Source of the DNA: JBBQNY01 sp038221545
Lineage (GTDB): Bacteria > Pseudomonadota > Gammaproteobacteria > Xanthomonadales > Ahniellaceae
Assembly (NCBI GenBank): GCA_038221545.1
Contig: JBBRIE010000074.1
Coordinates: forward strand, 1-12,811
Direction: 5' to 3'
Length of the DNA stretch: 12,811 nt
Shown in pieces: positions 7,182 to 12,811 of this stretch. Positions within the stretch are counted from its first letter, which is position 1. The number at the start of each line of letters is the position of its first letter. The notes under the pieces were generated by a model. It saw only the letters and a program-made list of their open reading frames with translations, did not search any database and was not told the origin of the DNA. Both the position numbers and the translations under genes were made by a program.

Positions 7182-7562
7182 CTAAGGCTCGGGGACCCCG
7201 GGTGTCCGCACCACGTTGCGGTCGGGGCGCACATCGGCCTCGACGTAGGGGCGATCGGAGGGCGGCACGTCGGTGAAGTGCACCACGCCTGCCGCATCCG
7301 TCCATTTGTAGAGCGGCTTGCCCGTTGCTGCTTCGGCATCGGCATCGGGCGCATTCGTGGCCGAGGATGTGCGCGCCGGCGCGTCTTCCGCCACGGCGGC
7401 GGCGCGCACGACGGCAGGCGAGGACGTACCGCCTTGCGCCAGCCACCACGCACCGGCCAGCGCGGCCACCAGGCCGATCGCGACCATGCCGGGATGGATC
7501 TCGCCGCGAACCTGCCGCGACCCGGGACGATGCGAAAGAGCGTGCATCGACTGCACCCTCAT
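7182..7562 (-). CDS. Small membrane-anchored DUF4124 protein
   Basis: A 126-residue protein of unknown role. Residues ~25-42 (GMVAIGLVAALAGAWWLA, 25-42) form a single hydrophobic segment after a basic N-terminus, so it is likely a signal anchor with the rest in the periplasm. A low-complexity Ala-rich linker (~45-80) leads to a DUF4124 module, YKWTDAAGVVHFTDVPPSDR (85-104), the family core with its conserved W and V-H-F-T-D. The start is uncertain: ATG 7562 has only weak SD-like bases, while ATG 7547 has GAGGG upstream. The first choice is 16 nt, and the second 31 nt, downstream of the preceding DUF4124 gene, so the two are surely one transcript. DUF4124 proteins have been suggested to act in the cell envelope, but no activity is established to my knowledge. 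Confidence 0.75.
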   Translation of the reverse strand: MRVQSMHALSHRPGSRQVRGEIHPGMVAIGLVAALAGAWWLAQGGTSSPAVVRAAAVAEDAPARTSSATNAPDADAEAATGKPLYKWTDAAGVVHFTDVPPSDRPYVEADVRPDRNVVRTPGVPEP

Positions 7563-7578
7563 GCCTGCCGCGCCGGCG

Positions 7579-8010
7579 TCAGGACTCCGCGCAGTAGATC
7601 TTGGCCTGGGCGCGGCGACGCTCGAGTTCCTCGATTTGCTCCTGCGCCGACAGGCTTTCCTGCACGCCGTCGCCGTCCGAGTCGATGGTGACGCGCGGAC
7701 TGTTCTCGAGCACGGTGACCGCGTCGCGCGCCGCCTTGCAGTTGGCGCTGCCGGGGCCGATGAAGCTGTCCCCCTTGGCCGCCGTCTTGATGCCGGCGGC
7801 GCCGTCGGCGGCGGGCGCGGTGGGCTGGGGGTCGGTCGGCACGGTTTTCGAATGGCGCACGGATACGCGCTCGGCTACCACACCATCGGGGGCGTTGCTG
7901 CTGAAATGCCAGACGCCCTGGGCATCGCGCCATTTGAAGATCTGGTCCTCGGCGAAGGCGCCCGCGCTGGCCAGGGTGGCGAGGAGCAGCAGTGCGATTC
8001 TGGGGTTCAT
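7579..8010 (-). CDS. Secreted DUF4124 protein with conserved C-terminal cysteine pair
   Basis: A 143-residue exported protein. MNPRIALLLLATLASAGAFA is a signal peptide, and the mature protein starts at E21. The DUF4124 module is IFKWRDAQGVWHFSSNAPDG (24-43). After a Pro/Ala-rich linker comes a helical C-terminal region seen in other proteins of this type, running from NCKAARDAVTVLENSPRVTI (90-109) to RRAQAKIYC (132-140). C91 and C140 are the only cysteines in the mature chain and probably form a disulfide in the periplasm. DSDGDGVQE (110-118) looks like a calcium loop. ATG 8010 is preceded by GGAGA at 8018-8022, 7 nt away. It is first of a two-gene unit with the DUF4124 gene at 7182. The function is unknown. 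Confidence 0.85.
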   Translation of the reverse strand: MNPRIALLLLATLASAGAFAEDQIFKWRDAQGVWHFSSNAPDGVVAERVSVRHSKTVPTDPQPTAPAADGAAGIKTAAKGDSFIGPGSANCKAARDAVTVLENSPRVTIDSDGDGVQESLSAQEQIEELERRRAQAKIYCAES

Positions 8011-8023
8011 GGGCGCGTCTCCG

Positions 8024-8041
8024 AATCAAGATCGCTTGATT
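8024..8041. promoter_or_regulatory. Inverted repeat AATCAAG-N4-CTTGATT upstream of the DUF4124 pair
   Basis: The two 7-bp arms are perfect and spaced by ATCG, and the site begins 14 bp upstream of the ATG at 8010, just beyond its Shine-Dalgarno. It is an AT-richer dyad in GC-rich surroundings and sits in the divergent gap with pssA. It could be a repressor operator or an early leader hairpin; no regulator is identified. Confidence 0.3.
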
Positions 8042-8133
8042 AGCACCCGGCGCGCGTGGACACAAGCCGGCCGCTGCGCAACTGCGGGTTCGGACACAGG
8101 CCGCAGCCTCGCCGTAGCCGGGGGACGCGGCTT

Positions 8134-8162
8134 TCGACGCGACCTTGCCCCAACGCTACACT
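8134..8162 (+). promoter_or_regulatory. Candidate sigma70-type promoter of the pssA operon
   Basis: TCGACG (8134-8139) and TACACT (8157-8162) each match the consensus at four of six positions with an ideal 17-bp spacer. Transcription would start near 8169, leaving a very short leader before ATG 8183. That is consistent with the poor Shine-Dalgarno there. Confidence 0.4.
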
Positions 8163-8182
8163 CGCGGCACTTCCGGATCGCG

Positions 8183-8995
8183 ATGTCCATGAACGAGCTG
8201 CCGACTGCGGCGCCGCGCCGTCGCGGCATCTACCTCCTGCCGAACCTGCTGACCACCGGCGGGTTGCTGGCGGGGTACTACGCGATCGTCGCCGCAATCG
8301 GCGGGCGCTGGGTCGCCGCAGCCGTTGCCGTGTTCGTCGCGGGCCTGCTCGATGGCATCGACGGTCGCGTCGCAAGGATGACCAACACGCAGACCGAATT
8401 CGGCGTGCAGTACGACTCGCTCGCCGACCTCGTCAGCTTTGGGGTCGCCCCTTCGCTGGTGATGTTCACCTGGTCCCTGTCGACGCTCAAGGCCGTGGGT
8501 CCCGCGTGGGGCAAGATCGGATGGGCCGCGGCGTTCCTGTATGCGGCTTGCGCCGCGCTCCGGCTCGCGCGTTTCAACACGCAGGTGGGCAGCCAGGACA
8601 AGCGCTACTTCCAGGGGCTGGCGAGCCCCGCTGCGGCCGGACTCATGATGTCGTTCGTGTGGATCGCCAACGAGTACGAGTTCGAGGGCCATCAGGTCGC
8701 ATGGGCGGCACTTGGCGTGACGCTGGTGGCGGCACTGCTCATGGTCAGCCGGGTGCGGTACTTCAGCTTCAAGTCGGGCAAGCGCTCCGACCGCGTGCCG
8801 TTCTTTGCGGTGCCGCTCGCACTGGTGGCGCTGGTGGCGATCGCGATCGAGCCCGCGCCGATGCTGTTCGGCATCTCGGTACTGTACGTCACGAGCGGCC
8901 TCGCGATGACGCTGTGGGGCATGCGCCGCTGGCGCTCACGGCGGGAGTCCGTCCGTGCGGATCCCGCGGCAGCGGACACCGGGGCGCCCGAATGA
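8183..8995 (+). CDS. pssA: CDP-diacylglycerol--serine O-phosphatidyltransferase
   Basis: This integral membrane enzyme makes phosphatidylserine from CDP-diacylglycerol and L-serine, the precursor of phosphatidylethanolamine. The 270 residues start MSMNELPTAAPRRRGIYLLP (a second ATG is 6 nt on). The CDP-alcohol phosphatidyltransferase signature is complete: D57-x2-D60-G61-x2-A64-R65-x8-G74-x3-D78-x3-D82, whose aspartates bind the metal and CDP. About eight hydrophobic segments follow, with KSGKRSDRVPFFAVPLALVA near the C-terminal half. The N-terminal PNLLTTGGLLAGYYAI and the overall shape fit the membrane-type (CDP-alcohol transferase family) PssA rather than the phospholipase D-like E. coli enzyme. 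The stop overlaps the next start as ATGA, so it is the first gene of the lipid/partner-switch operon. The acceptor serine is inferred from the close match to PssA; other family enzymes are less likely. Confidence 0.92.
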   Translation: MSMNELPTAAPRRRGIYLLPNLLTTGGLLAGYYAIVAAIGGRWVAAAVAVFVAGLLDGIDGRVARMTNTQTEFGVQYDSLADLVSFGVAPSLVMFTWSLSTLKAVGPAWGKIGWAAAFLYAACAALRLARFNTQVGSQDKRYFQGLASPAAAGLMMSFVWIANEYEFEGHQVAWAALGVTLVAALLMVSRVRYFSFKSGKRSDRVPFFAVPLALVALVAIAIEPAPMLFGISVLYVTSGLAMTLWGMRRWRSRRESVRADPAAADTGAPE

Positions 8996-10272
8996 GTACC
9001 CCGGCCCTGGCCGTCGACGAGCCCGTTTCCAGGGCGCCCGCGATCGGGGTCGAGGCCGGCATGCTCGCGTCGCTGGCGGACCTCAGCCAGGCGCTGGCGC
9101 GCTCGGTCGACATCGGCCGCACACTGCAACTGCTGGTGACGCGCGTCGCCGAGACGATGCACGCGGAGGCCGCATCGATCTTCCTCGTCGATGCGTCGGG
9201 CACGCAGCTCGAATGCCGCGCGTGCGCGGGACCCACCGACATCGTCGGCCTGCGCGTTTCGATCGAGACGGGCATCGTCGGCCGTACCTTCGCCAGCAAC
9301 ACCTGCCAGATGGTGCGTGACGCCTCGCACGATCCCGACTTCGCCAACAAGATCGACCAGAAGACGGGCTTCGCGACGCATTCGGTGCTGTGTGCCCCGT
9401 TGTCCGCAGCCAACGGCCCGATCGGCGTCATCGAGGTGCTCAACAAACGCGACGGCGCGCGCTTCGACCATTCCGATCGCGAACTGCTGCGCATGCTCGC
9501 CGCGCCGGCCGTGCTGGCCATCGGCAACGCGCAGATGGCCACCGAGCTGCTCGAACAGAACCGGATCCTGCGCGAGCTGCAGCTGGCGCGCCGCATGCAG
9601 CGCATGATGCTGCCCAAGCGCCGCCGCGCCGGCTACCCGATCATCGGCATCAACCGTCCGGCTCGCGAGATGTCGGGCGATTTCTACGATTTCTTCGATC
9701 TGCCGGACGGGCGCGTCGCATTCACGGTAGGCGACGTCGCCGGCAAGGGACTCGATGCCGCACTGGTCATGATCCGTACCGCCAGCCTCATGCGCTGGAT
9801 CGGCAAGGAAGGTCGGCACTCGCCGACGGAGTGGCTCGGGCTCGTCAACGCGGAGCTGGCGAGCACCGTGTCCGGAGGCATGTTCGTGTGCGCGGTCGCC
9901 GGCTATTACGATCGCGAGAATGCGCGGGTGACCTGGTCCAACGCCGGCTTTCCGCCAGCGCTGCTGCGGGATGCCCGCGGCGAGCTGCGGGACATGCTCG
10001 CGAGCGGTCCACCGCTCGGCATCATGGACGACGCGACGTGGCAGGACGAGACCGTCGACCTCAACCAGGGCAGCCTCTATTTCTACAGCGACGGCGTGAC
10101 GGACGTGGTCCAGGCCAGCGGCGAGCGGCTTGGCGTGGCCGGCGTGCGCACGCTCGTCAGCGGCCTCGCGCACCTGCCGCCCGAATCCCGACTGCGCTCG
10201 ATGCTGGGAATCCTGCGCCGGCTCAAGCTCGCCGACGACACGACGATGTTGCTGGTCGAGGGTTCACGATGA
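8992..10272 (+). CDS. GAF-domain SpoIIE/PP2C-type serine phosphatase (RsbU-like)
   Basis: A 426-residue soluble signalling phosphatase. Residues ~35-185 are a GAF sensor domain (GLRVSIETGIVGRTFASNTC, 86-105; IGVIEVLNKRDGARFDHSDR, 144-163). Residues ~185-212 are a helical linker (LLEQNRILRELQLARRMQRM, 186-205), the usual signalling helix before SpoIIE domains. Residues ~213-424 are the PP2C-like phosphatase, and the metal-binding acidic residues are all present: SGDFYDFF (D230), VGDVAGKG (D248), YSDGVTD (D368) and ADDTTMLL (D415/D416). Enzymes of this type dephosphorylate a phosphoserine on a STAS anti-anti-sigma protein. The gene overlaps pssA and the kinase gene by ATGA at both ends. The likely substrate is the STAS protein at 10721. 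The GAF ligand cannot be told from the sequence. Confidence 0.93.
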   Translation: MSTPALAVDEPVSRAPAIGVEAGMLASLADLSQALARSVDIGRTLQLLVTRVAETMHAEAASIFLVDASGTQLECRACAGPTDIVGLRVSIETGIVGRTFASNTCQMVRDASHDPDFANKIDQKTGFATHSVLCAPLSAANGPIGVIEVLNKRDGARFDHSDRELLRMLAAPAVLAIGNAQMATELLEQNRILRELQLARRMQRMMLPKRRRAGYPIIGINRPAREMSGDFYDFFDLPDGRVAFTVGDVAGKGLDAALVMIRTASLMRWIGKEGRHSPTEWLGLVNAELASTVSGGMFVCAVAGYYDRENARVTWSNAGFPPALLRDARGELRDMLASGPPLGIMDDATWQDETVDLNQGSLYFYSDGVTDVVQASGERLGVAGVRTLVSGLAHLPPESRLRSMLGILRRLKLADDTTMLLVEGSR

Positions 10273-10724
10273 GCGGCCCCGCGCTGCTGCGGCTCGACCT
10301 GCCCGCACGCGCGGAGACCCTCGGCGACCTGCGCGTCGCGTTGCGGGAGGCATTCGCGCGCGCAGACATCGAGCCTGCGGCCTCGGAGCGGCTGGTGCTC
10401 GCGATCAACGAGGCGGTCTGCAACGTGATCCGGCACGGTTACGCGGGCCGCGACGACGGCGCCCTGCACCTGCGCATCGAACGCGCGCGCGGGGTCCTGC
10501 GCATGCGCCTGCGGGACGCGGCGCCGCCGGTCGATCCGGCGACCATCAAACCGCGGGACCTGGACGAATGCAGGCCGGGAGGTCTCGGCATCAATTTCAT
10601 CGACGCCACGATGGACAGCTGGCGGTTGCGCCCGCTGCGCAGCCGCGACGGCAACGTGTTGACGATGCGTAAACGCCTGCGCGACGTACGCTTGCGCGCG
10701 AAACGGGACAGGGGAACGCCATGA
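10269..10724 (+). CDS. RsbW/SpoIIAB-like GHKL serine kinase (partner-switch kinase)
   Basis: A 151-residue HATPase_c_2 protein. In partner-switching systems such proteins use ATP to phosphorylate a STAS protein on serine and bind a target when free. The N box is intact: AINEAVCNVIRHGY (45-58), with E48 and N52 for catalysis and Mg-ATP. The G1 box is D83-A-A-P-P-V-D-P, where the usual D-x-G has Ala in place of Gly. The G2 box is RPGGLGINFI (102-111). ATP-site residues are therefore mostly present, so it is probably active, though the G1 change deserves attention. It overlaps the phosphatase and STAS genes by ATGA. No sigma factor is encoded nearby, so its partner other than the STAS protein is not obvious. 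The C-terminal ~20 residues are Arg/Lys-rich. Confidence 0.88.
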   Translation: MSGPALLRLDLPARAETLGDLRVALREAFARADIEPAASERLVLAINEAVCNVIRHGYAGRDDGALHLRIERARGVLRMRLRDAAPPVDPATIKPRDLDECRPGGLGINFIDATMDSWRLRPLRSRDGNVLTMRKRLRDVRLRAKRDRGTP

Positions 10725-11050
10725 ACAAGTGCGAGTCCGAGGATGCGGGAGGCCTGCGGCTGGTCAGGGTGACTGGCGAGGTCGACATGTCGTGGTCGCA
10801 GGACCTGCGTCGCGAAATCCTCGACGCACTGTCCAAGTCTCCGGTGGTGGGAGTCGAGCTGTCAGCGGTCAGCTACATGGACTCCTCGGGGATCGCGGCG
10901 CTGGTCGAAGGCTTCCAGCAATCGCGCTCGGCCAAGAAGCGATTCGCGCTGATCGCGCCGAGCGACTCCGTCCGCAGCGTGCTCGAACTCGCGCGACTCG
11001 ATCGCGTATTCCCGATCTTCGACACGGCCGCGGCTGCGCGCGGTGGCTGA
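10721..11050 (+). CDS. STAS-domain protein, anti-anti-sigma-like / MlaB-like
   Basis: A 109-residue single STAS domain. After a short N-terminus come VRVTGEVDMSWSQDLRREIL (16-35) and VVGVELSAVSYMDSSGIAAL (42-61). The loop D54-S55-S56-G57 matches the phosphorylation site of SpoIIAA/RsbV, in which the Ser after Asp is modified. Two roles are possible. It could be a classical anti-sigma-factor antagonist for the kinase just upstream, or it could be the MlaB-type subunit that binds the MlaF ATPase. From memory, E. coli MlaB has Thr at the equivalent place. Its place, directly before mlaE-like and mlaF-like genes and after the kinase/phosphatase pair, suggests it may do both. GGGG lies 7-10 nt before the ATG, which overlaps the kinase stop as ATGA; its 3' end overlaps the permease by 8 nt. 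Confidence 0.9.
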   Translation: MNKCESEDAGGLRLVRVTGEVDMSWSQDLRREILDALSKSPVVGVELSAVSYMDSSGIAALVEGFQQSRSAKKRFALIAPSDSVRSVLELARLDRVFPIFDTAAAARGG

Positions 11051-11852
11051 AGCGACGCGCCGCAGGCAGGGCGCTGCCGAACGCGTCGGGCGCGCCACGG
11101 TCGGCGTCGCCGACGGCCTGGGCTATGCCGGCATGCTGCTGTTCGAGAGCATCGGCTACCTGCTCGTGGGTTGGCGTCGCGGGCAGCCGGTGCGGCCGCG
11201 CGCGATCGCCGAGCAGATGCGCCAGGTCGGCATCGAGGCCATTCCCATCGTCCTGATGCTGTCGATGACGGTCGGACTCATGCTCGGCATCCAGTTCATC
11301 TCGGCACTGGGCGAGTTCGGTGCCGAGAGCGAAGTCGTGATCGCGGTTGCGAAATCCGTCACGCGCGAATTCGGCGTGCTCATCACCGGCATCCTCGTGG
11401 CCGGTCGCTCGGGCTCCGCGTTCGCCGCGCGCATCGGCTCGATGACGGTGTCGCAGGAAGTCGACGCTCTGGCGGTCATCGGCGTCGAGCCGGTGCGTTA
11501 CCTGGTTGCGCCCGCGCTTCTGGCGATGCTGGTGATGATGCCGATCCTCACCATCTTCGCCGACGCCGTCGGCTTGCTCGGGGCGGCGCTCTACTGCTCG
11601 CCAATCCTCGATGTGAGCGTCTCGTCGTTCATGATGATGGCGCTGAAGACGCTGACGTTCTGGGACATCGGGCAGGGCCTGGCCAAGAGCGTCATGTTCG
11701 CCCTGCTCATCACGCTGGTCGGCGTCGCCACCGGCTTCGGCGTCAGCGGCGGTGCGGAGGGCGTGGGCCGCGCCACCACGCGCGCGGTGGTGCTTTCGAT
11801 TTCAAGCATTGTCGTAGCCGACATGATCTTCAGCTTTTTCGTCAATCGATGA
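11043..11852 (+). CDS. mlaE: MlaE-like phospholipid ABC transporter permease
   Basis: A 269-residue inner-membrane permease of the MlaE/YrbE family, the core of MCE-type lipid transporters. The start is GTG at 11043, overlapping the STAS stop (11048-11050), and the frame begins [M]AEATRRRQGAAERVGRATVG. Signature stretches are REFGVLITGILVAGRSGSAF (108-127), IGSMTVSQEVDALAVIGVEP (131-150) and, near the end, GFGVSGGAEGVGRATTRAVV (231-250). About five to six hydrophobic segments are visible, and the length equals the usual STAS-less form. Unlike the permease at the left edge, it has no fused STAS domain; the separate STAS gene upstream takes that place. The next ATG is 30 codons in and would remove conserved residues, so the GTG is preferred. 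The stop overlaps the ATPase start as ATGA. Substrate: phospholipid by family, unproven here. Confidence 0.92.
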   Translation: MAEATRRRQGAAERVGRATVGVADGLGYAGMLLFESIGYLLVGWRRGQPVRPRAIAEQMRQVGIEAIPIVLMLSMTVGLMLGIQFISALGEFGAESEVVIAVAKSVTREFGVLITGILVAGRSGSAFAARIGSMTVSQEVDALAVIGVEPVRYLVAPALLAMLVMMPILTIFADAVGLLGAALYCSPILDVSVSSFMMMALKTLTFWDIGQGLAKSVMFALLITLVGVATGFGVSGGAEGVGRATTRAVVLSISSIVVADMIFSFFVNR

Positions 11853-12679
11853 ACGCCGTGCGCGCGGCTCCGCACCGGAACGACGCCACGGCGCCGATCA
11901 TCGACGTGAAGGGCCTGTGCGCGTGGTTCGGTCGCCGGCAGGTGCTGCACGACGTCGACTTCCGCGTCGATGCCGGCGAGATCCGCGTGATCATGGGCGG
12001 CTCGGGCTCGGGCAAGAGCACGCTGCTCCGGCACCTGCTCGGCCTGCTGCGCCCGCGCCGTGGCGACGTGACAATCCTGGGTGTCGACGTGGCGCACGCC
12101 GACTCGCGCACGCTGATCGACCTGCGGCGTCAGATGGGCGTTTCGTTCCAGGGCGGCGCGCTGTTCACGTCGATGTCGGTCGGCGACAACGTGGCGATGC
12201 CCCTGCGGGAGCACACCGACCTCGACGAGAGCACCATCCGCATCATGAGCCGGCTAAAACTCGAGGTGGTGAACCTCGGCGGATTCGCGGAACTCATGCC
12301 GAGCGAATTGTCGGGCGGGATGGTCAAGCGCGCCGCGCTGGCGCGCGCCATCGTGATGGATCCGAAGTTGCTGTTCTTCGACGAACCGTCCGCCGGGCTC
12401 GATCCCGTGGTGTCGGCCGAGCTCGACGACCTCATCCTCAAACTGCGCGAAGCCATGCGCATGACCATCGTCGTGGTGACGCACGAACTCGAGTCGGCGT
12501 TCAAGATCGCCGACAGCATCACCGTCCTCGACCAGGGGCGCATTCTCCTGACCGGCTCGTCGGCCGAGGTCCGCGCGAGCGACAATGAGCGGATCCAGGA
12601 CCTGCTGAACCGGCGTCCGCGCGAGGTGCATGTGGATGCGGACGCCTACCTCAAGCGACTGACCGAAGAGGAAGCGTGA
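11849..12679 (+). CDS. mlaF: MlaF-like ABC transporter ATP-binding protein
   Basis: A 276-residue cytoplasmic ATPase that powers the MlaE-like permease. Motifs in order: Walker A GGSGSGKST (50-58), Q-loop FQGG (Q101), signature LSGGM (154-158), Walker B LLFFDEP (174-180), D-loop SAGLDPV (181-187) and H-loop H212 in VVVTHELES. LSGGMVKRAALARAIVMDPK (154-173) is typical of the MlaF/Mkl branch, as is the FQGGALFTSMSVGDNVAMPL stretch (100-119). The C-terminal tail (~255-276) is charged; in E. coli MlaF a C-terminal extension takes part in MlaB contact and dimer stability, so this tail is worth comparing. The start overlaps mlaE by ATGA. The MCE (mlaD) gene normally found next is not inside the window. 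Confidence 0.95.
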   Translation: MNAVRAAPHRNDATAPIIDVKGLCAWFGRRQVLHDVDFRVDAGEIRVIMGGSGSGKSTLLRHLLGLLRPRRGDVTILGVDVAHADSRTLIDLRRQMGVSFQGGALFTSMSVGDNVAMPLREHTDLDESTIRIMSRLKLEVVNLGGFAELMPSELSGGMVKRAALARAIVMDPKLLFFDEPSAGLDPVVSAELDDLILKLREAMRMTIVVVTHELESAFKIADSITVLDQGRILLTGSSAEVRASDNERIQDLLNRRPREVHVDADAYLKRLTEEEA

Positions 12680-12714
12680 TGGTGCTAGAGTTGCACGGGG
12701 TATTCGACAACATG

Positions 12715-12797
12715 CCGTCATTCCCGCGAAAGCGGGAATCCATTGGGACTTTTGCGCACACACAGCAAATGGATTCCCGCCTGCGCGGGAATGACGG
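12715..12797. repeat. Long imperfect inverted repeat of two dRS3-like units
   Basis: The arms 12715-12744 and 12768-12797 are complementary at 28 of 30 positions, around a 23-nt loop. Each arm is itself a small palindrome that fits ATTCCC-N8-GGGAAT exactly: ATTCCCGCGAAAGCGGGAAT at 12720-12739 and ATTCCCGCCTGCGCGGGAAT at 12773-12792. This matches the consensus I remember for the dRS3 repeat of Neisseria and resembles a dispersed intergenic element seen in many proteobacteria, including xanthomonads. It starts 35 bp after the mlaF stop. It can fold as one long hairpin or two short ones, and may stabilise or end the operon mRNA. Non-autonomous mobile (REP- or MITE-like) origin is likely but not shown. 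Confidence 0.85.
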
Positions 12798-12811
12798 CGA
12801 TGGCTATTTTG

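Noticed and set aside
7061..7453. Long N-terminal extension of the propeller frame
   Set aside because: It would precede an ideal signal peptide and overlap the DUF4124 gene at 7182-7562; its composition is Arg/Pro-rich out-of-frame type.
8692..10173. 493-codon open frame on the minus strand opposite pssA and the GAF-phosphatase
   Set aside because: It is a shadow frame, rich in Arg, His and Ala with no domain. The plus-strand genes over the same bases show complete catalytic motifs and ATGA coupling.
12715..12797. Inverted repeat considered as a CRISPR unit or insertion-sequence end
   Set aside because: There are only two inverted copies with no spacer series and no transposase, and each fits ATTCCC-N8-GGGAAT, so a dispersed palindromic repeat is the better call.

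Overview
The window looks like chromosomal DNA from a GC-rich Gammaproteobacterium, most likely the Xanthomonadales/Lysobacterales or a close relative. Supporting signs are a short H-NS-family protein with the TWTGRGKRPRW core, a pair of small DUF4124 secreted proteins, a secreted beta-propeller ending in LFRNGFE, and a dispersed ATTCCC-N8-GGGAAT repeat. The placement comes from recognising families by eye, not from a database search. No rRNA, tRNA, CRISPR array or insertion sequence was seen.

Layout. 1-792 (-) is the 5' part of an MlaE-type lipid ABC permease with its own N-terminal STAS domain; the rest lies off the left edge. Divergent to it, 902-2191 (+) encodes a ThrE-family amino-acid exporter, which ends in a perfect 17-bp hairpin shared with the converging H-NS-family gene (2253-2570, -). 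After a divergent promoter region, 2887-3717 (+) encodes a conserved-looking but unrecognised protein. It converges on proS (3890-5665, -), the prolyl-tRNA synthetase. Further along the minus strand are a secreted seven-repeat beta-propeller protein (5774-7060) and two small DUF4124 proteins (7182-7562 and 7579-8010).

The right third, 8183-12679 (+), is one tightly packed operon of six genes: pssA (phosphatidylserine synthase), a GAF-SpoIIE/PP2C serine phosphatase, an RsbW-like HATPase kinase, a standalone STAS protein, an MlaE-like permease and an MlaF-like ATPase. Every junction overlaps: four are ATGA, and the STAS/mlaE junction overlaps by 8 nt with a GTG start. The operon is followed by a 30/30-bp imperfect inverted repeat made of two dRS3-like units, and the window then ends.

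How the genes may work together. In known Mla systems a STAS protein (MlaB) binds the ATPase MlaF and is needed for transport. Here the STAS protein keeps the D-S-S-G phospho-acceptor motif of anti-sigma-factor antagonists, and it is encoded with the kinase and phosphatase that make up a classical partner-switching module. No sigma factor gene is present. The simplest reading, which is inference, is that a GAF-sensed signal sets the phosphorylation state of the MlaB-like protein and so gates phospholipid transport, with phospholipid synthesis (pssA) co-expressed from the same message. This is the most interesting system in the window.
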